This document shows positions 16,960-25,462 of a stretch of DNA of 64,000 nucleotides, piece after piece (position 1 is the stretch's first letter; each line of letters begins with the position of its first letter). The translations under genes were made by a program, and so were the position numbers. The DNA is taken from the NCBI GenBank assembly GCA_963665395.2, contig OY762251.1, forward strand, positions 186,001 to 250,000. The letters run 5' to 3'. The notes beneath the pieces were generated by a model that searched no databases, was not told where the DNA came from, and saw only the letters and a list, made by a program, of their open reading frames with translations. The stretch comes from Bin87 sp963665395. GTDB lineage: Bacteria; Chloroflexota; Dehalococcoidia; Lucifugimonadales; UBA3495.

Positions 16960-18693
16960 CTAGACCGGCCCAGCTACCTGGACCGTAATCACGTCCAGGC
17001 CGTGGTATTGTTGGTGGCGCACTTGGGAGGCGTAATGTCTCAGCAGTCGGAAGGATACTTCGCCCTCGTCAGGTATCGTGGGCAAAGCACTGAGATAGGC
17101 GAGGCGGTCTTCGACGTTATCGCTTTCCAAGGCGGCGACGAACTCCAGCTCCGCTGTGGATCCTTCCCGTCGGGCGCTCACAGTCAGCCGTCGTCGCGTT
17201 TCGACGTCTTCGTCCCCCTGCATCAGTATTGCCAAAGTTTCTTCGCCGGCCGCCGCCAGTCGGTCCGCCGCTGGCCCGTCCCATCTCAGCCGCGTGGCGA
17301 ATCCGCGCAGGAACTCGTCCACCCGGGCCGGCGCGTCGTCGTCCAAAGCCGTCCGCAATCGCCGCCGGCGGGGCTTGGTCAGCTCCATGAACGCCACCAT
17401 CAGCACCGCCACGATGGCGCCGGAGGTCATGCCGTTGCCGAGCAGAACGCCGACAAAGCCGTCACCCAGGAGCTCCGGGAAAATCACCCCGTTCTGGAAG
17501 CCGACTCCCACCCAGAACGACACTCCGGCCACCGTCGCCTTCCGGTGGTCAAGGCCGTCCTGGATGATGATCCGCATCCCCTGCACAAAGAGCAGCGCGA
17601 TCAGCACGCCCACGTAGGCCGCCGCCACCGGCGACGGGATGGCAATCAGCAGCGCCGTAAGTTTCGGGAAAAACGCCAACGCCACGAAGATTGCTCCTAC
17701 GACGATACCCACCCGGCGGGCCGCGATGCCGGTTACCTCCGCCAGCGAGATGCTGGTGGAATAAGTCGTGTTGGGAACCGTGCCGGCCAGGCCGGAGAGG
17801 AAGTTTCCTACCCCATCGGCGGACAGCGCGCCCTGCACCACCCGGTAGTCCGTCGCCGGGGGGCGTCGTCGGGACACCCGCTGGATGGCGACACCGTCGC
17901 CGATGGTCTCGATGGCTCCCACGAACGTCACCACGATGAACGCCGGCAACAGGGCCCAGAACTCAACTCCCGGCGTCACGTCTATGCCCGGCCAGCCGCC
18001 CAACGGAACGCCGACCCATGCGGCGTCCTTCACATACTGAATGTCATACATCCCAAAGGGGGCCGACACCGCGCAACCCACAACTATGCCGATCACCGGC
18101 GACCACAGCCGCCACGCCGGGGGCGCGCGGAGCACGAACACCACCACTGAGACTATCGTCACCAACGCCACCAGTGGCGGCGCCGACGACGGAGTGCCCT
18201 CCGGAACCTGCGACAGCATATCGAACACGATGGGCATTATGGTGCCGGCGATCAGCATGATCACCGTTCCCGACACCACCGGCGTGAAAATCCGGCGCAG
18301 CATCGAGAGCCGCGCGGCCAGGGCAAACTGGAACAGCGACGACACGATGACCAGGCTCGCCATCACCGCCGGCCCTCCTTCCACCAGCGCGGCCACGCAG
18401 ACGGCGATGAACGCCCCGGATGTGCCCATTATCAGTATATGGCCGGTCCCGACCCTCCAAACCCGTACCGCCTGGAGGATGGTGGTGATCCCGCTGACCA
18501 ATAGCGCCGCGAAGACCCCCCAAGCCAGGTAGGTCTCCGGTTGCTCGGCGATGCGGAAGACCAGCACGACGGACAGGACGATTCCGCCGATGATGAGCAT
18601 TGCGGCCTGAACCCCGGCCCCGATGGTTAGCAGGCTGGGCGGATGCTCGTCCGGTTCGTAGCGGATGTTATCGTTCACGTATGTTGCAGCCAA
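16960..18693 (-). CDS. NCS2/SulP-like permease with C-terminal cytoplasmic domain
   Basis: A 577-aa integral membrane protein with 12 or more hydrophobic segments over residues 20-440, including VSGTVIMLIAGTIMP, a GAIETIGD segment and LSGLAGTVPNTTYS, the features of NCS2 xanthine/uracil permeases. The last ~120 residues (after PRRRRLR) form a soluble domain containing AAAGEETLAILMQ and LRLLRHYASQV-like helices. The gene at 39725-41461 encodes a paralogue with the same fusion. The substrate may be a nucleobase or another small anion; the role of the extra domain is not known, though a weak likeness to RsbW-type ATPase folds was considered. A divergent gene starts at 18799. Confidence 0.75.
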   Translation of the reverse strand: MAATYVNDNIRYEPDEHPPSLLTIGAGVQAAMLIIGGIVLSVVLVFRIAEQPETYLAWGVFAALLVSGITTILQAVRVWRVGTGHILIMGTSGAFIAVCVAALVEGGPAVMASLVIVSSLFQFALAARLSMLRRIFTPVVSGTVIMLIAGTIMPIVFDMLSQVPEGTPSSAPPLVALVTIVSVVVFVLRAPPAWRLWSPVIGIVVGCAVSAPFGMYDIQYVKDAAWVGVPLGGWPGIDVTPGVEFWALLPAFIVVTFVGAIETIGDGVAIQRVSRRRPPATDYRVVQGALSADGVGNFLSGLAGTVPNTTYSTSISLAEVTGIAARRVGIVVGAIFVALAFFPKLTALLIAIPSPVAAAYVGVLIALLFVQGMRIIIQDGLDHRKATVAGVSFWVGVGFQNGVIFPELLGDGFVGVLLGNGMTSGAIVAVLMVAFMELTKPRRRRLRTALDDDAPARVDEFLRGFATRLRWDGPAADRLAAAGEETLAILMQGDEDVETRRRLTVSARREGSTAELEFVAALESDNVEDRLAYLSALPTIPDEGEVSFRLLRHYASQVRHQQYHGLDVITVQVAGPV

Positions 18694-18798
18694 TCGTCAC
18701 ACCTCAATTTTGATGCCGGCGTTGCAATTTAACTCTCAAGAGTATAAATAATTTCGGAGAACCTGTGCCTCCAACCCTCCAAAACAGGAAACAACGCA

Positions 18799-19296
18799 AT
18801 GGCCACTGTTAATCTCACCATCTCCGGCGAAAGCCGGGAGGTCATAACCGTAATCCGCGCTCTGGCAAGTGGGCGCCCAGCGGCAGGCGAACCGGACGCC
18901 GGCGATGAACCGGTTGTTGACGCCGTTGCCGAGCAACCCTCGCCGGCCGTTCCACCCCGGGAACATACCTGGACCGAAGCCGCCGCGCGCGACACCAGGA
19001 GCAACGTTTCACAGGACGCCCAGCGCCTTTTGGACGCCCTGATACGCGCTCCCGATCACCAATTGCACATCGACGATATCTACAGCGAATTGCAGTTGGA
19101 CCGCTACGGGCTCATCGGCGCCCGCCGCTCCATATCCGCTGCGCTCCGTCGAAATCCCGACACCGCCGAGGTGGCCCTGCTCACCACCAAGGACCGGCGG
19201 GTGACCCTGGACAGCGCTTATGCTCAGGTTATGCTGTCGGACAACGCGCCGGTCAGTCCCATGTCCCGGTGGGGTCAATTGCCCCAGTACACGTAA
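18799..19296 (+). CDS. Hypothetical protein, possible winged-helix fold
   Basis: A 165-aa protein whose ATG has AGGA 9 bases upstream. The N-terminal 30 residues (TVNLTISGESREVITVIRAL) look like a beta-alpha segment. A Pro/Ala-rich linker follows. The C-terminal half (DAQRLLDALIRAP..LHIDDIYSELQLD) resembles a DNA-binding helical unit but gives no clear family. It is divergent from the permease gene, with a 105-base shared upstream region, so it could be its regulator; that is inference from position only. Confidence 0.6.
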   Translation: MATVNLTISGESREVITVIRALASGRPAAGEPDAGDEPVVDAVAEQPSPAVPPREHTWTEAAARDTRSNVSQDAQRLLDALIRAPDHQLHIDDIYSELQLDRYGLIGARRSISAALRRNPDTAEVALLTTKDRRVTLDSAYAQVMLSDNAPVSPMSRWGQLPQYT

Positions 19297-19307
19297 CCCG
19301 TCGGCCT

Positions 19308-20720
19308 TTACGTTTCCCGCGCCGGCCATACCGGGTCGTGATACCCCAGCGGCACGGTGGGTCTGGCCCAGTATGGTTGCGTTTCTGACAGTTGCAGCGT
19401 CGGCCCCAGGTGTTCCAGATGGCCTGCCGCAACTTCGCTGGACGTGCGCCAGCGGGCGATTTCCTCTGACGTGAAATCGGCGGGCACGTCACTGAGCTCG
19501 TTTTCGGGAACCTGCCCCCGGTCCACCAGCCATTTTCCGGTCTGGGCCAGGGATATGCGGACCAGCCAGCTGCCGCCCTCCCGGGCGCGTCGGGCCAGGG
19601 CCGTCAACGCGCCGTAGGCCATCAGGTATCCGGTCAGGTAGTCGATGGCCGATACCGGGTAGAACTGCGGCCCCGGCTCAGCTCCCGGGAACAACTCGCC
19701 CTGCCGGTGCGTGATGCCGCTCACCGTCCGCACCACGGTGTCGAACCCGCGCCGCTCGGCCCACGGCCCGACCCGTCCGAAAGCGGACAGGGACACGTAC
19801 ACGATGCCCGGCCGCAGCCGCGCCAGGTCTTCCGGCGCCAGCCCCCGGCTGGCCAGGGTTCCGGGGCGATAACCCTGCGAGAAAACGTCCGCCTCGCTGA
19901 CCAGTCCTTTCAGGGTAGCCACGTCGGCCGGCTCCCGCAGGTCCAGGTAGGCGGACAGCTTGCCGTGTCCGGTGTCCAGTTCCTGCGCGCCGCTGCTGGG
20001 CAGGTGGCTGGCGGTGATCTTCAACACGTCGGCGCCGTGCTCGGCCAGGGTGCGGGCGCAGGTTGGCCCGGCCAGCACGCGGGTCAGGTCCAGGACGCGG
20101 ACACCTGACAGTGGGCGCGGGCCGTCGGGCAATGGTTCCGGCGGGCTGTCGCCAATCCGGTCAATCTCCAGCAGCGGCAGAGAAGCCACGGCGGCGGACT
20201 GAGGATGCTGCGCCCACTCGGCCATGGAGCGCACCATGCCGCCGGCCCCCTTGGCCGCGATGATCGCCTCTTCCAGTTCCAACGCGTCCCATTGGGCCAC
20301 GGCGCGGCGCACCGCCTCCCGGTCTTCCTCCACGCCCAGCACGCTTAGCGCGGCCTCGCGATGGTTGGGAAAATTGCAGTGCAGGTAGTTCCAGCGTCCG
20401 TTTTTGGATGGATAAACGCCCATCACCGAGGGCCGCTCGCCGGCGGCCGGCGCGCCGTTCAACGTCATGTACCGGCTGCTGCGGAGCGAGGCCGTGGCCT
20501 GCCGGGCGTCAACGGCGGCGTCCTGCCGTCGCCCGGTACGCAGCTCCCAAAGATCTGCGACGGCCAGGCCCACCGCGCCCAGGCTGGCGGCGGCAGTTTC
20601 GCCGATACGGAAAGGAGTGGGCAGGATGGGGTCGATTCCGCCGGAGAACGCAACGGCGGCGGCCCGGTCGGCATCTACGTAGGGAATTGACAACAGGGTA
20701 TTCAGAATTTGGTCTGACAC
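19308..20720 (-). CDS. Family III CoA-transferase (CaiB/BaiF type)
   Basis: A 470-aa protein. The GTG at 20720 has AAGGAG 9 bases upstream and gives the start SDQILNTLL. The segment LSGVRVLDLTRVLAGPTC and the later SEADVFSQGYRPG are hallmarks of formyl-CoA/carnitine CoA-transferases; LRPGIVYVSLSAFG also fits. These enzymes move CoA between carboxylic acids. The extra ~200 N-terminal residues match the two-part layout of some catabolic members. It is last in a five-gene minus-strand run (26 bases after the glycosyltransferase). The substrate is unknown. Confidence 0.85.
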   Translation of the reverse strand: MSDQILNTLLSIPYVDADRAAAVAFSGGIDPILPTPFRIGETAAASLGAVGLAVADLWELRTGRRQDAAVDARQATASLRSSRYMTLNGAPAAGERPSVMGVYPSKNGRWNYLHCNFPNHREAALSVLGVEEDREAVRRAVAQWDALELEEAIIAAKGAGGMVRSMAEWAQHPQSAAVASLPLLEIDRIGDSPPEPLPDGPRPLSGVRVLDLTRVLAGPTCARTLAEHGADVLKITASHLPSSGAQELDTGHGKLSAYLDLREPADVATLKGLVSEADVFSQGYRPGTLASRGLAPEDLARLRPGIVYVSLSAFGRVGPWAERRGFDTVVRTVSGITHRQGELFPGAEPGPQFYPVSAIDYLTGYLMAYGALTALARRAREGGSWLVRISLAQTGKWLVDRGQVPENELSDVPADFTSEEIARWRTSSEVAAGHLEHLGPTLQLSETQPYWARPTVPLGYHDPVWPARET

Positions 20721-20746
20721 TTTTACAACGCTCCTTGTCGGGCCGG

Positions 20747-21487
20747 TTAGACGGCGTCCGCCGGAGGCGGATAGCCTCCCGTCAGCCACCGCCAGCGGAT
20801 GATGAGAAGATCGCGCAGAGTACGCCAGCCGTCGCGGAAAGGCCGCACCTTGCTCTCAGCCCGGTAGTGCCAATCTATCCCAACTTCGGCGACGGTGAAA
20901 CCCCGGCGGCGGGCCAGGAACAGGATCTCGGCGTCAAAGGCGAAACCGTCCAAAGTCTGCTGACCGAACAGCGGTTGCGCGGCGTTGGCGCTGAACACTT
21001 TGAAACCACATTGCGTGTCGGCGATGCCGGGGGTGGCCATCAGCTGGGTCATACCGTTGAAAACCCGCCCCATCAGCCAGCGCCGGCCCGGTTCGCCGAT
21101 GCGCCGGGCGCCGGCGGCCTCCCGGGAGCCAATCACGATGTCAGCGGTTGGCGCGGCGCTGGGCAGCAACCTCTCCAGATGCTCGATGGGCATGGAGAGG
21201 TCGGCATCACAGAGGAACCGGAACTCGCCCACGGCGGCCAGCATACCGTGTTTCACCGCTGAACCTTTTCCCCGGTGAGGCAGCGAGATGAGCCTGATAT
21301 TGGGATCTCCCTGGGCGGCGTCCTGCACCAGGCCGGCGGTCGTGTCCTCGCTGCCGTCGTCGGCGACGACGATTTCCCAAGTGTAGCCCTGGCGACGGAG
21401 ATATTCCCCGACCGCGGCCAAAGTGTCGGGCAGCCGCCGCTCCTCGTTATACGCTGGGATGACGACGGACAGGTAGCAGAAAGACAT
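20747..21487 (-). CDS. Glycosyltransferase family 2 (dolichyl-phosphate glucose/mannose synthase type)
   Basis: A 246-aa protein starting with LSVVIPAYNEERRL, then VVADDGSEDTT and FLCDADLSMP (DxD-type metal/nucleotide site), plus ADTQCGFKVF and FDAEILFLARRRG near the acceptor site. These are the motifs of polyprenyl-phosphate sugar synthases, which load a sugar onto a lipid carrier for envelope glycans. No membrane segment is seen. It follows lysC by 51 bases in the same direction; its own ribosome-binding site is weak. Confidence 0.85.
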   Translation of the reverse strand: MSFCYLSVVIPAYNEERRLPDTLAAVGEYLRRQGYTWEIVVADDGSEDTTAGLVQDAAQGDPNIRLISLPHRGKGSAVKHGMLAAVGEFRFLCDADLSMPIEHLERLLPSAAPTADIVIGSREAAGARRIGEPGRRWLMGRVFNGMTQLMATPGIADTQCGFKVFSANAAQPLFGQQTLDGFAFDAEILFLARRRGFTVAEVGIDWHYRAESKVRPFRDGWRTLRDLLIIRWRWLTGGYPPPADAV

Positions 21488-21501
21488 TACCGCCCGGCCC
21501 C

Positions 21502-21534
21502 GGATTTCTTGACCACCGGATTTCTTGACTAATC
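21502..21534. repeat. Short tandem repeat (2 x 16 bp)
   Basis: CCGGATTTCTTGACCA is followed directly by CCGGATTTCTTGACTA between lysC and the glycosyltransferase gene. It is probably slippage and could alter spacing of the transcript leader. Confidence 0.7.
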
Positions 21535-21538
21535 AAAG

Positions 21539-22768
21539 TCAGCCGGCCTCGTCCAACTCAAAGCCTTCGTGCAGCAAGCGAACCGCTTCATGGGCCTTCT
21601 CGCGGCTGATGATGCACGAGATGCGGATTTCCGAGGTGGTAATCATGTCGATGTTGATGCCGCCGTCGGCCAGGATGCGGAACATCCTGGAAGCGTAACC
21701 GGGCGTGTTCTGCATACCCGATCCCACCACACTCACTGACGCCAATGTCTCATCGCTCATCACCTGCCCGGCCCCGAAGGACGATTTCAACTGCGAAACC
21801 TCCCGCAGCGCCCGGGGCAGATCGGCGGTGGTAACGGTGAAGCTGATGTCCGTGGTGGTGCGGTCGGCGCTGGTGTTCTGCACGATGGTATCGACGCTGA
21901 TGCCGGCCGCCGCCAGCGGCTCGAAGAGAGCCGCGGCCACGCCGGGCTGGTCCGCCACGCCGCACACGGTGACCTTGGCTACGTTGGTTTGGTAAGCGAT
22001 TCCGGTTACTTTGATGCGATCTTCCATTTCCCCGTCATCCGGCGTGTGGTGAATCAGCGTTCCCGATGTGTCCGTGAAACTGGAGGCCACGTATATCGGC
22101 ACATTATAAACCGCGCCCAACTCGATGGATCGAGGGTGCATCTTGGCGCCGGCGGCGGCCAGTTCCAGCATCTCCTCGTAGCCGACGTGGGCCAGCTTGG
22201 CCGCTTTGGGCGCGACCCGTGGATCCGCCGTATAGATGCCCTCCACGTCGGTATAGATGTCGCAGCGGTCAGCCTCCAGAGCGGCGGCCAGGGCTACCGC
22301 CGTGGTGTCGGACCCGCCCCTGCCCAGGGTGGTGATGTCCTCATCGGGCGTCGATCCCTGGAACCCGGCGACGATGACCAGCCGGCCCCGGTCCAGTTCC
22401 CGGCGCACCCGCTCCGGGTCAACCCGGCTGATGCGCGCCCGTCCGTAGGTGCGGTCGGTGCGTATCCCCGCCTGCGGGCCGCTCAGGCTGATGGCGTCGT
22501 ACCCCAGGTTGCGCAAGGCCATGGACAGCAGTGTTATGGATACCAGTTCGCCGGTGGAAAGCAGCAGATCCAGCTCCCGGGGATCCGGTTCGCTGGTCAC
22601 CGTTTGCGCCAGGTCGATCAGTTCGTCGGTGGTATCGCCCATGGCCGAAACCACCGTCACTATCTGATCCCCCGCGTCATGCACGCCGGCGATGCGCCGC
22701 GCCACGTTGACTATCTTCTCGGCGTCGGCGACTGAGCTGCCGCCGTATTTATGCACGTAAAGGGCCAT
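21539..22768 (-). CDS. lysC: Aspartate kinase
   Basis: A 409-aa protein. The ATG at 22768 (MALYVHKYGGSSVA) is preferred over an upstream TTG. KYGGSSV is the ATP-site signature of aspartokinases; GGSDTTAVALAAAL and DVEGIYTADPR follow. Two ACT domains fill the C-terminal third, fitting feedback control by lysine and/or threonine. The enzyme phosphorylates aspartate in the lysine, threonine and methionine pathway. It lies 22 bases after thrB, so both serve threonine synthesis from one transcript. Confidence 0.95.
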   Translation of the reverse strand: MALYVHKYGGSSVADAEKIVNVARRIAGVHDAGDQIVTVVSAMGDTTDELIDLAQTVTSEPDPRELDLLLSTGELVSITLLSMALRNLGYDAISLSGPQAGIRTDRTYGRARISRVDPERVRRELDRGRLVIVAGFQGSTPDEDITTLGRGGSDTTAVALAAALEADRCDIYTDVEGIYTADPRVAPKAAKLAHVGYEEMLELAAAGAKMHPRSIELGAVYNVPIYVASSFTDTSGTLIHHTPDDGEMEDRIKVTGIAYQTNVAKVTVCGVADQPGVAAALFEPLAAAGISVDTIVQNTSADRTTTDISFTVTTADLPRALREVSQLKSSFGAGQVMSDETLASVSVVGSGMQNTPGYASRMFRILADGGINIDMITTSEIRISCIISREKAHEAVRLLHEGFELDEAG

Positions 22769-22790
22769 AATCCGGTTCAAAAAGTGTCAA

Positions 22791-23714
22791 TCAGTCGTCC
22801 AGGTCGAATGACACCACGTGGGCGCCCTGCTCGGTAGGTTGGGTTACTTCCACTCTTCCCTCCACGCCGGCCAGGCGGGCCGCGTCAAACATCTCGTAGG
22901 CCACGGTCATGGCCCGTTCCTGTGTGATGGCCAGAATGGTACTGCCGCTGCCGGACAGGAATACGCCCAACGCGCCGGCGTCGCGGGCCGCCGTGAAGAT
23001 CACTTTCATCGGGGGAAAGATGGTCTGGCGATAGGGCTGGTGCAGCCGGTCCTGGGTGGCGATGCCGAGATATTCGGGATGGTTGGATTGCATACCGGCC
23101 ACCAGCAGGGCGGCCCGGCTCATATTGTACACCGCGTCGGCCATGGACACCTCGCCGGGCAGCACGCGCCGGGCGTCCACCGTGGCGATGCGTCGCTCCG
23201 GTATGAACAGCACCGCCTGGATGTCCGGCGGTACCCGGATGGGCGCGGTGTACAGCCGGTTGTCGTCCATCACGACCAACTGCAGGCCGCCATGCACTGC
23301 CGCCGCCACGTTATCCGGGTGTCCTTCAATGGTCGCCGCCATTTCCAGCAGGTCGCTCTGGGAAAAGGGGCTATCCAGCAGGGTGTTGGCCGCCACCAAC
23401 CCGCCGGCGATGGCCGACGCGCTGCTGCCCAGGCCCCGGCTCAGCGGTATGGCATTTTCGCAGTGCAACGCCAGCGGCGGCATCGGCGCGTCCGCCTCGG
23501 CGAACAGGAACTCCATGGCCCGGTAGGTCAGGTTGCCGGTGTCCGCTTCCAGCTCGCCCTCGCCCTCGCCGGACACACTGACCGACGGCGCCGCGTCATC
23601 GGCCAGCGTCGTAACCGTCAGGCGGTTCCACAGGTCCAGCGCCATCCCCAGGCAGTCGTAGCCGGGACCCATGTTGGCCGTCGTCGCCGGGGCGCGTACT
23701 TCTACCGTTGCCAA
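22791..23714 (-). CDS. thrB: Homoserine kinase
   Basis: A 307-aa GHMP kinase. The TTG at 23714 is chosen because GGAG lies 6 bases upstream and the protein then begins ATVEVRAPATTANMGPGYD, as in ThrB. The GHMP ATP motif is PLSRGLGSSASA, and SGSGSTILAI near the C-terminus is the third motif. It makes O-phosphohomoserine for threonine synthesis. The gene lies between a phosphohydrolase gene (28-base gap) and lysC (22-base gap). Confidence 0.92.
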   Translation of the reverse strand: MATVEVRAPATTANMGPGYDCLGMALDLWNRLTVTTLADDAAPSVSVSGEGEGELEADTGNLTYRAMEFLFAEADAPMPPLALHCENAIPLSRGLGSSASAIAGGLVAANTLLDSPFSQSDLLEMAATIEGHPDNVAAAVHGGLQLVVMDDNRLYTAPIRVPPDIQAVLFIPERRIATVDARRVLPGEVSMADAVYNMSRAALLVAGMQSNHPEYLGIATQDRLHQPYRQTIFPPMKVIFTAARDAGALGVFLSGSGSTILAITQERAMTVAYEMFDAARLAGVEGRVEVTQPTEQGAHVVSFDLDD

Positions 23715-23742
23715 CGTATGCTCCGTTTTGCGGGTCTTGGTT

Positions 23743-24846
23743 TCAGCCCAGCACCCGCTGGCTGACGTAGCGGCCCAGGTCCCGGTTTTCCCGAAACTCA
23801 AAGCCGCCGAAGTCGCCACCGTAGCCGATGATGGGCACCTGCCGCTCGTGCATCGAGCCGTGGGAGCGCAGGCCGGGGGGCAGCGTGACCTCCGCCGGAT
23901 CGCCGAACACGACATCGGCGGTTCCGGTCACCAGGATGTCTCCGATGCGCTCGCCCATGAGCAGGAAGCGGGCCGAGGCTTCTTCCCGGGGCAGGGCTTC
24001 TTCCACGCCGTCGGTTGCGCGCAGGACGGCCAGCGCGTCGTCCATCGCCGCCGGGTCGTCCAAATGCACGTAGATGCACCCGCCCAGGTTGGAATGATGC
24101 ACCACGTACAGGTCTTTAATGATAGGTACCGCCTGCGCGCCAATTCCATGCCGGGCCAGTATGTCCGGCAGGTGCAGCATCCGCCGTTTGTCTGACATTC
24201 CGTGGTCCGCCGTGATGAGCAACTGGGCGTCGGGAATGTCGGCGGCCAGCCGCCCCAGGGCTTCATCCAGTATCGCTACGTGCCGCGCCGATTCGGGATG
24301 GTCCGGCCCGTACATGTGCATAGCGTAGTCGGTGGTGGCGATGAACGCCAAGTCGTAATGCTCGGCCCGCAACGCCGCCCGCGCGCTGTCAATGGTCCAG
24401 CCGTTCACTTCCAGAGAATATATGTCCGGCGGGTCCCCGGCAGCGGCGACGGCCTCGGGCGTCGGCTGCTCCGAAGAAAAGGCCAGGTCGGTATCCGTTC
24501 CCAACAGCCGGCGCAACTTGTCCTTGGAGGCGGCCAGGAGGGAGCGCCCGCCGCGCCGCCGGCATAGGGAGAAGATCGTATCGGCGCAGATGAACTCGCC
24601 CGATTCGACGTACTGCTCAATGCCGGCCTGCCGGTCCAGCCAGTAGTTGGAGACGATGCCGTGCTGGGCGGGATAGTGGCCGGTGACCATGGACGTGTTG
24701 TTAACGTTGGTCACGCTGGGCATCATGCCGCCGCCCGTCACGCGGAAACCCTCTTCGGCGAACCGGCGCAGGTTGGGCGCCGGGCACGAATCCAGGTATT
24801 CCGGATCCAGCCCGTCGATCATGACTAATATCGTAGTACGCGCCAT
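23743..24846 (-). CDS. phnA: Phosphonoacetate hydrolase-like protein (alkaline phosphatase superfamily)
   Basis: A 367-aa protein. LVMIDGLDPEYLD holds the first metal-binding Asp, and MPSVTNVNNTSMVTGHYP has the nucleophile Thr in a context close to phosphonoacetate hydrolase. Later metal ligands are in IATTDYAMH and LITADHGMSD, and a final His in the LRSHGSMHE segment. The PhnA family cleaves the C-P bond of phosphonoacetate to acetate and phosphate. General type I phosphodiesterases share the fold, so the substrate is not certain. It is first in the run with thrB and lysC, which is an unusual place for a phosphonate gene. Confidence 0.75.
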   Translation of the reverse strand: MARTTILVMIDGLDPEYLDSCPAPNLRRFAEEGFRVTGGGMMPSVTNVNNTSMVTGHYPAQHGIVSNYWLDRQAGIEQYVESGEFICADTIFSLCRRRGGRSLLAASKDKLRRLLGTDTDLAFSSEQPTPEAVAAAGDPPDIYSLEVNGWTIDSARAALRAEHYDLAFIATTDYAMHMYGPDHPESARHVAILDEALGRLAADIPDAQLLITADHGMSDKRRMLHLPDILARHGIGAQAVPIIKDLYVVHHSNLGGCIYVHLDDPAAMDDALAVLRATDGVEEALPREEASARFLLMGERIGDILVTGTADVVFGDPAEVTLPPGLRSHGSMHERQVPIIGYGGDFGGFEFRENRDLGRYVSQRVLG

Positions 24847-24882
24847 AATTCGATCAGCCCTCGCATACTGGTATCGCGACCC

Positions 24883-25341
24883 TTAACTGGCGTCAGAGTT
24901 TTCCGGGCGCGTCCCGTTTGCCATCGGCGGCGGTTCCGGCATCGCCACGCCGCTGGCAATCTGACGCTCATACCATGCCTGCCACTCTTTGCGTTCAACT
25001 TCCCGGCCTTCCTGCCGGCCCTCCTCCCGGCCTTCCTCCCGTATTCTTTTGTGCCGCTTTATGATGTACTCGGTCGCCAGAATACCTACCATGATAGCCA
25101 CCTCCAGGGTCGCCATGCTGAATGAATATCCAATCAGCCCGAAGCTTGCCGCCTCTAGCATCGCGTCCCAGTTTCGCCAGAAAAGCCATTCGCCGTCGCA
25201 TACGAATTTAGCCAAGACGTAGGTAGTGAAGCCGGAACCAAAGGGCAATATTTTGACGTGCGTTCCCAGCCCGCCGCCGGAGTGCAGAAAGCGGTAGTAG
25301 GCCAGGAACGGCCACCTCAAAATTGTGCCCAGCTTCCGCAT
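24883..25341 (-). CDS. Hypothetical membrane protein with charged tail
   Basis: A 152-aa protein with ATG at 25341 and GGAGGG 5 bases upstream. It has two hydrophobic stretches (about residues 35-50 and 65-90, the second including LIGYSFSMATLEVAIMVGI) and then a strongly charged, repetitive REEGREEGRQEGREVERKEW helix. No family is recognised. The design (membrane anchor plus charged helix) resembles the protein at 48918-49544. Confidence 0.6.
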   Translation of the reverse strand: MRKLGTILRWPFLAYYRFLHSGGGLGTHVKILPFGSGFTTYVLAKFVCDGEWLFWRNWDAMLEAASFGLIGYSFSMATLEVAIMVGILATEYIIKRHKRIREEGREEGRQEGREVERKEWQAWYERQIASGVAMPEPPPMANGTRPENSDAS

Positions 25342-25462
25342 TGACGCCCTCCACTATACCACCTCTCCGCCAGGCCGCGGCGGCGCGCTTGATTCAGCGC
25401 CCGCGGTTCTGCTCGCTGATTCGTCAAATCGCGCCAGCACAAAATATCGAAAGCCACCCGTT

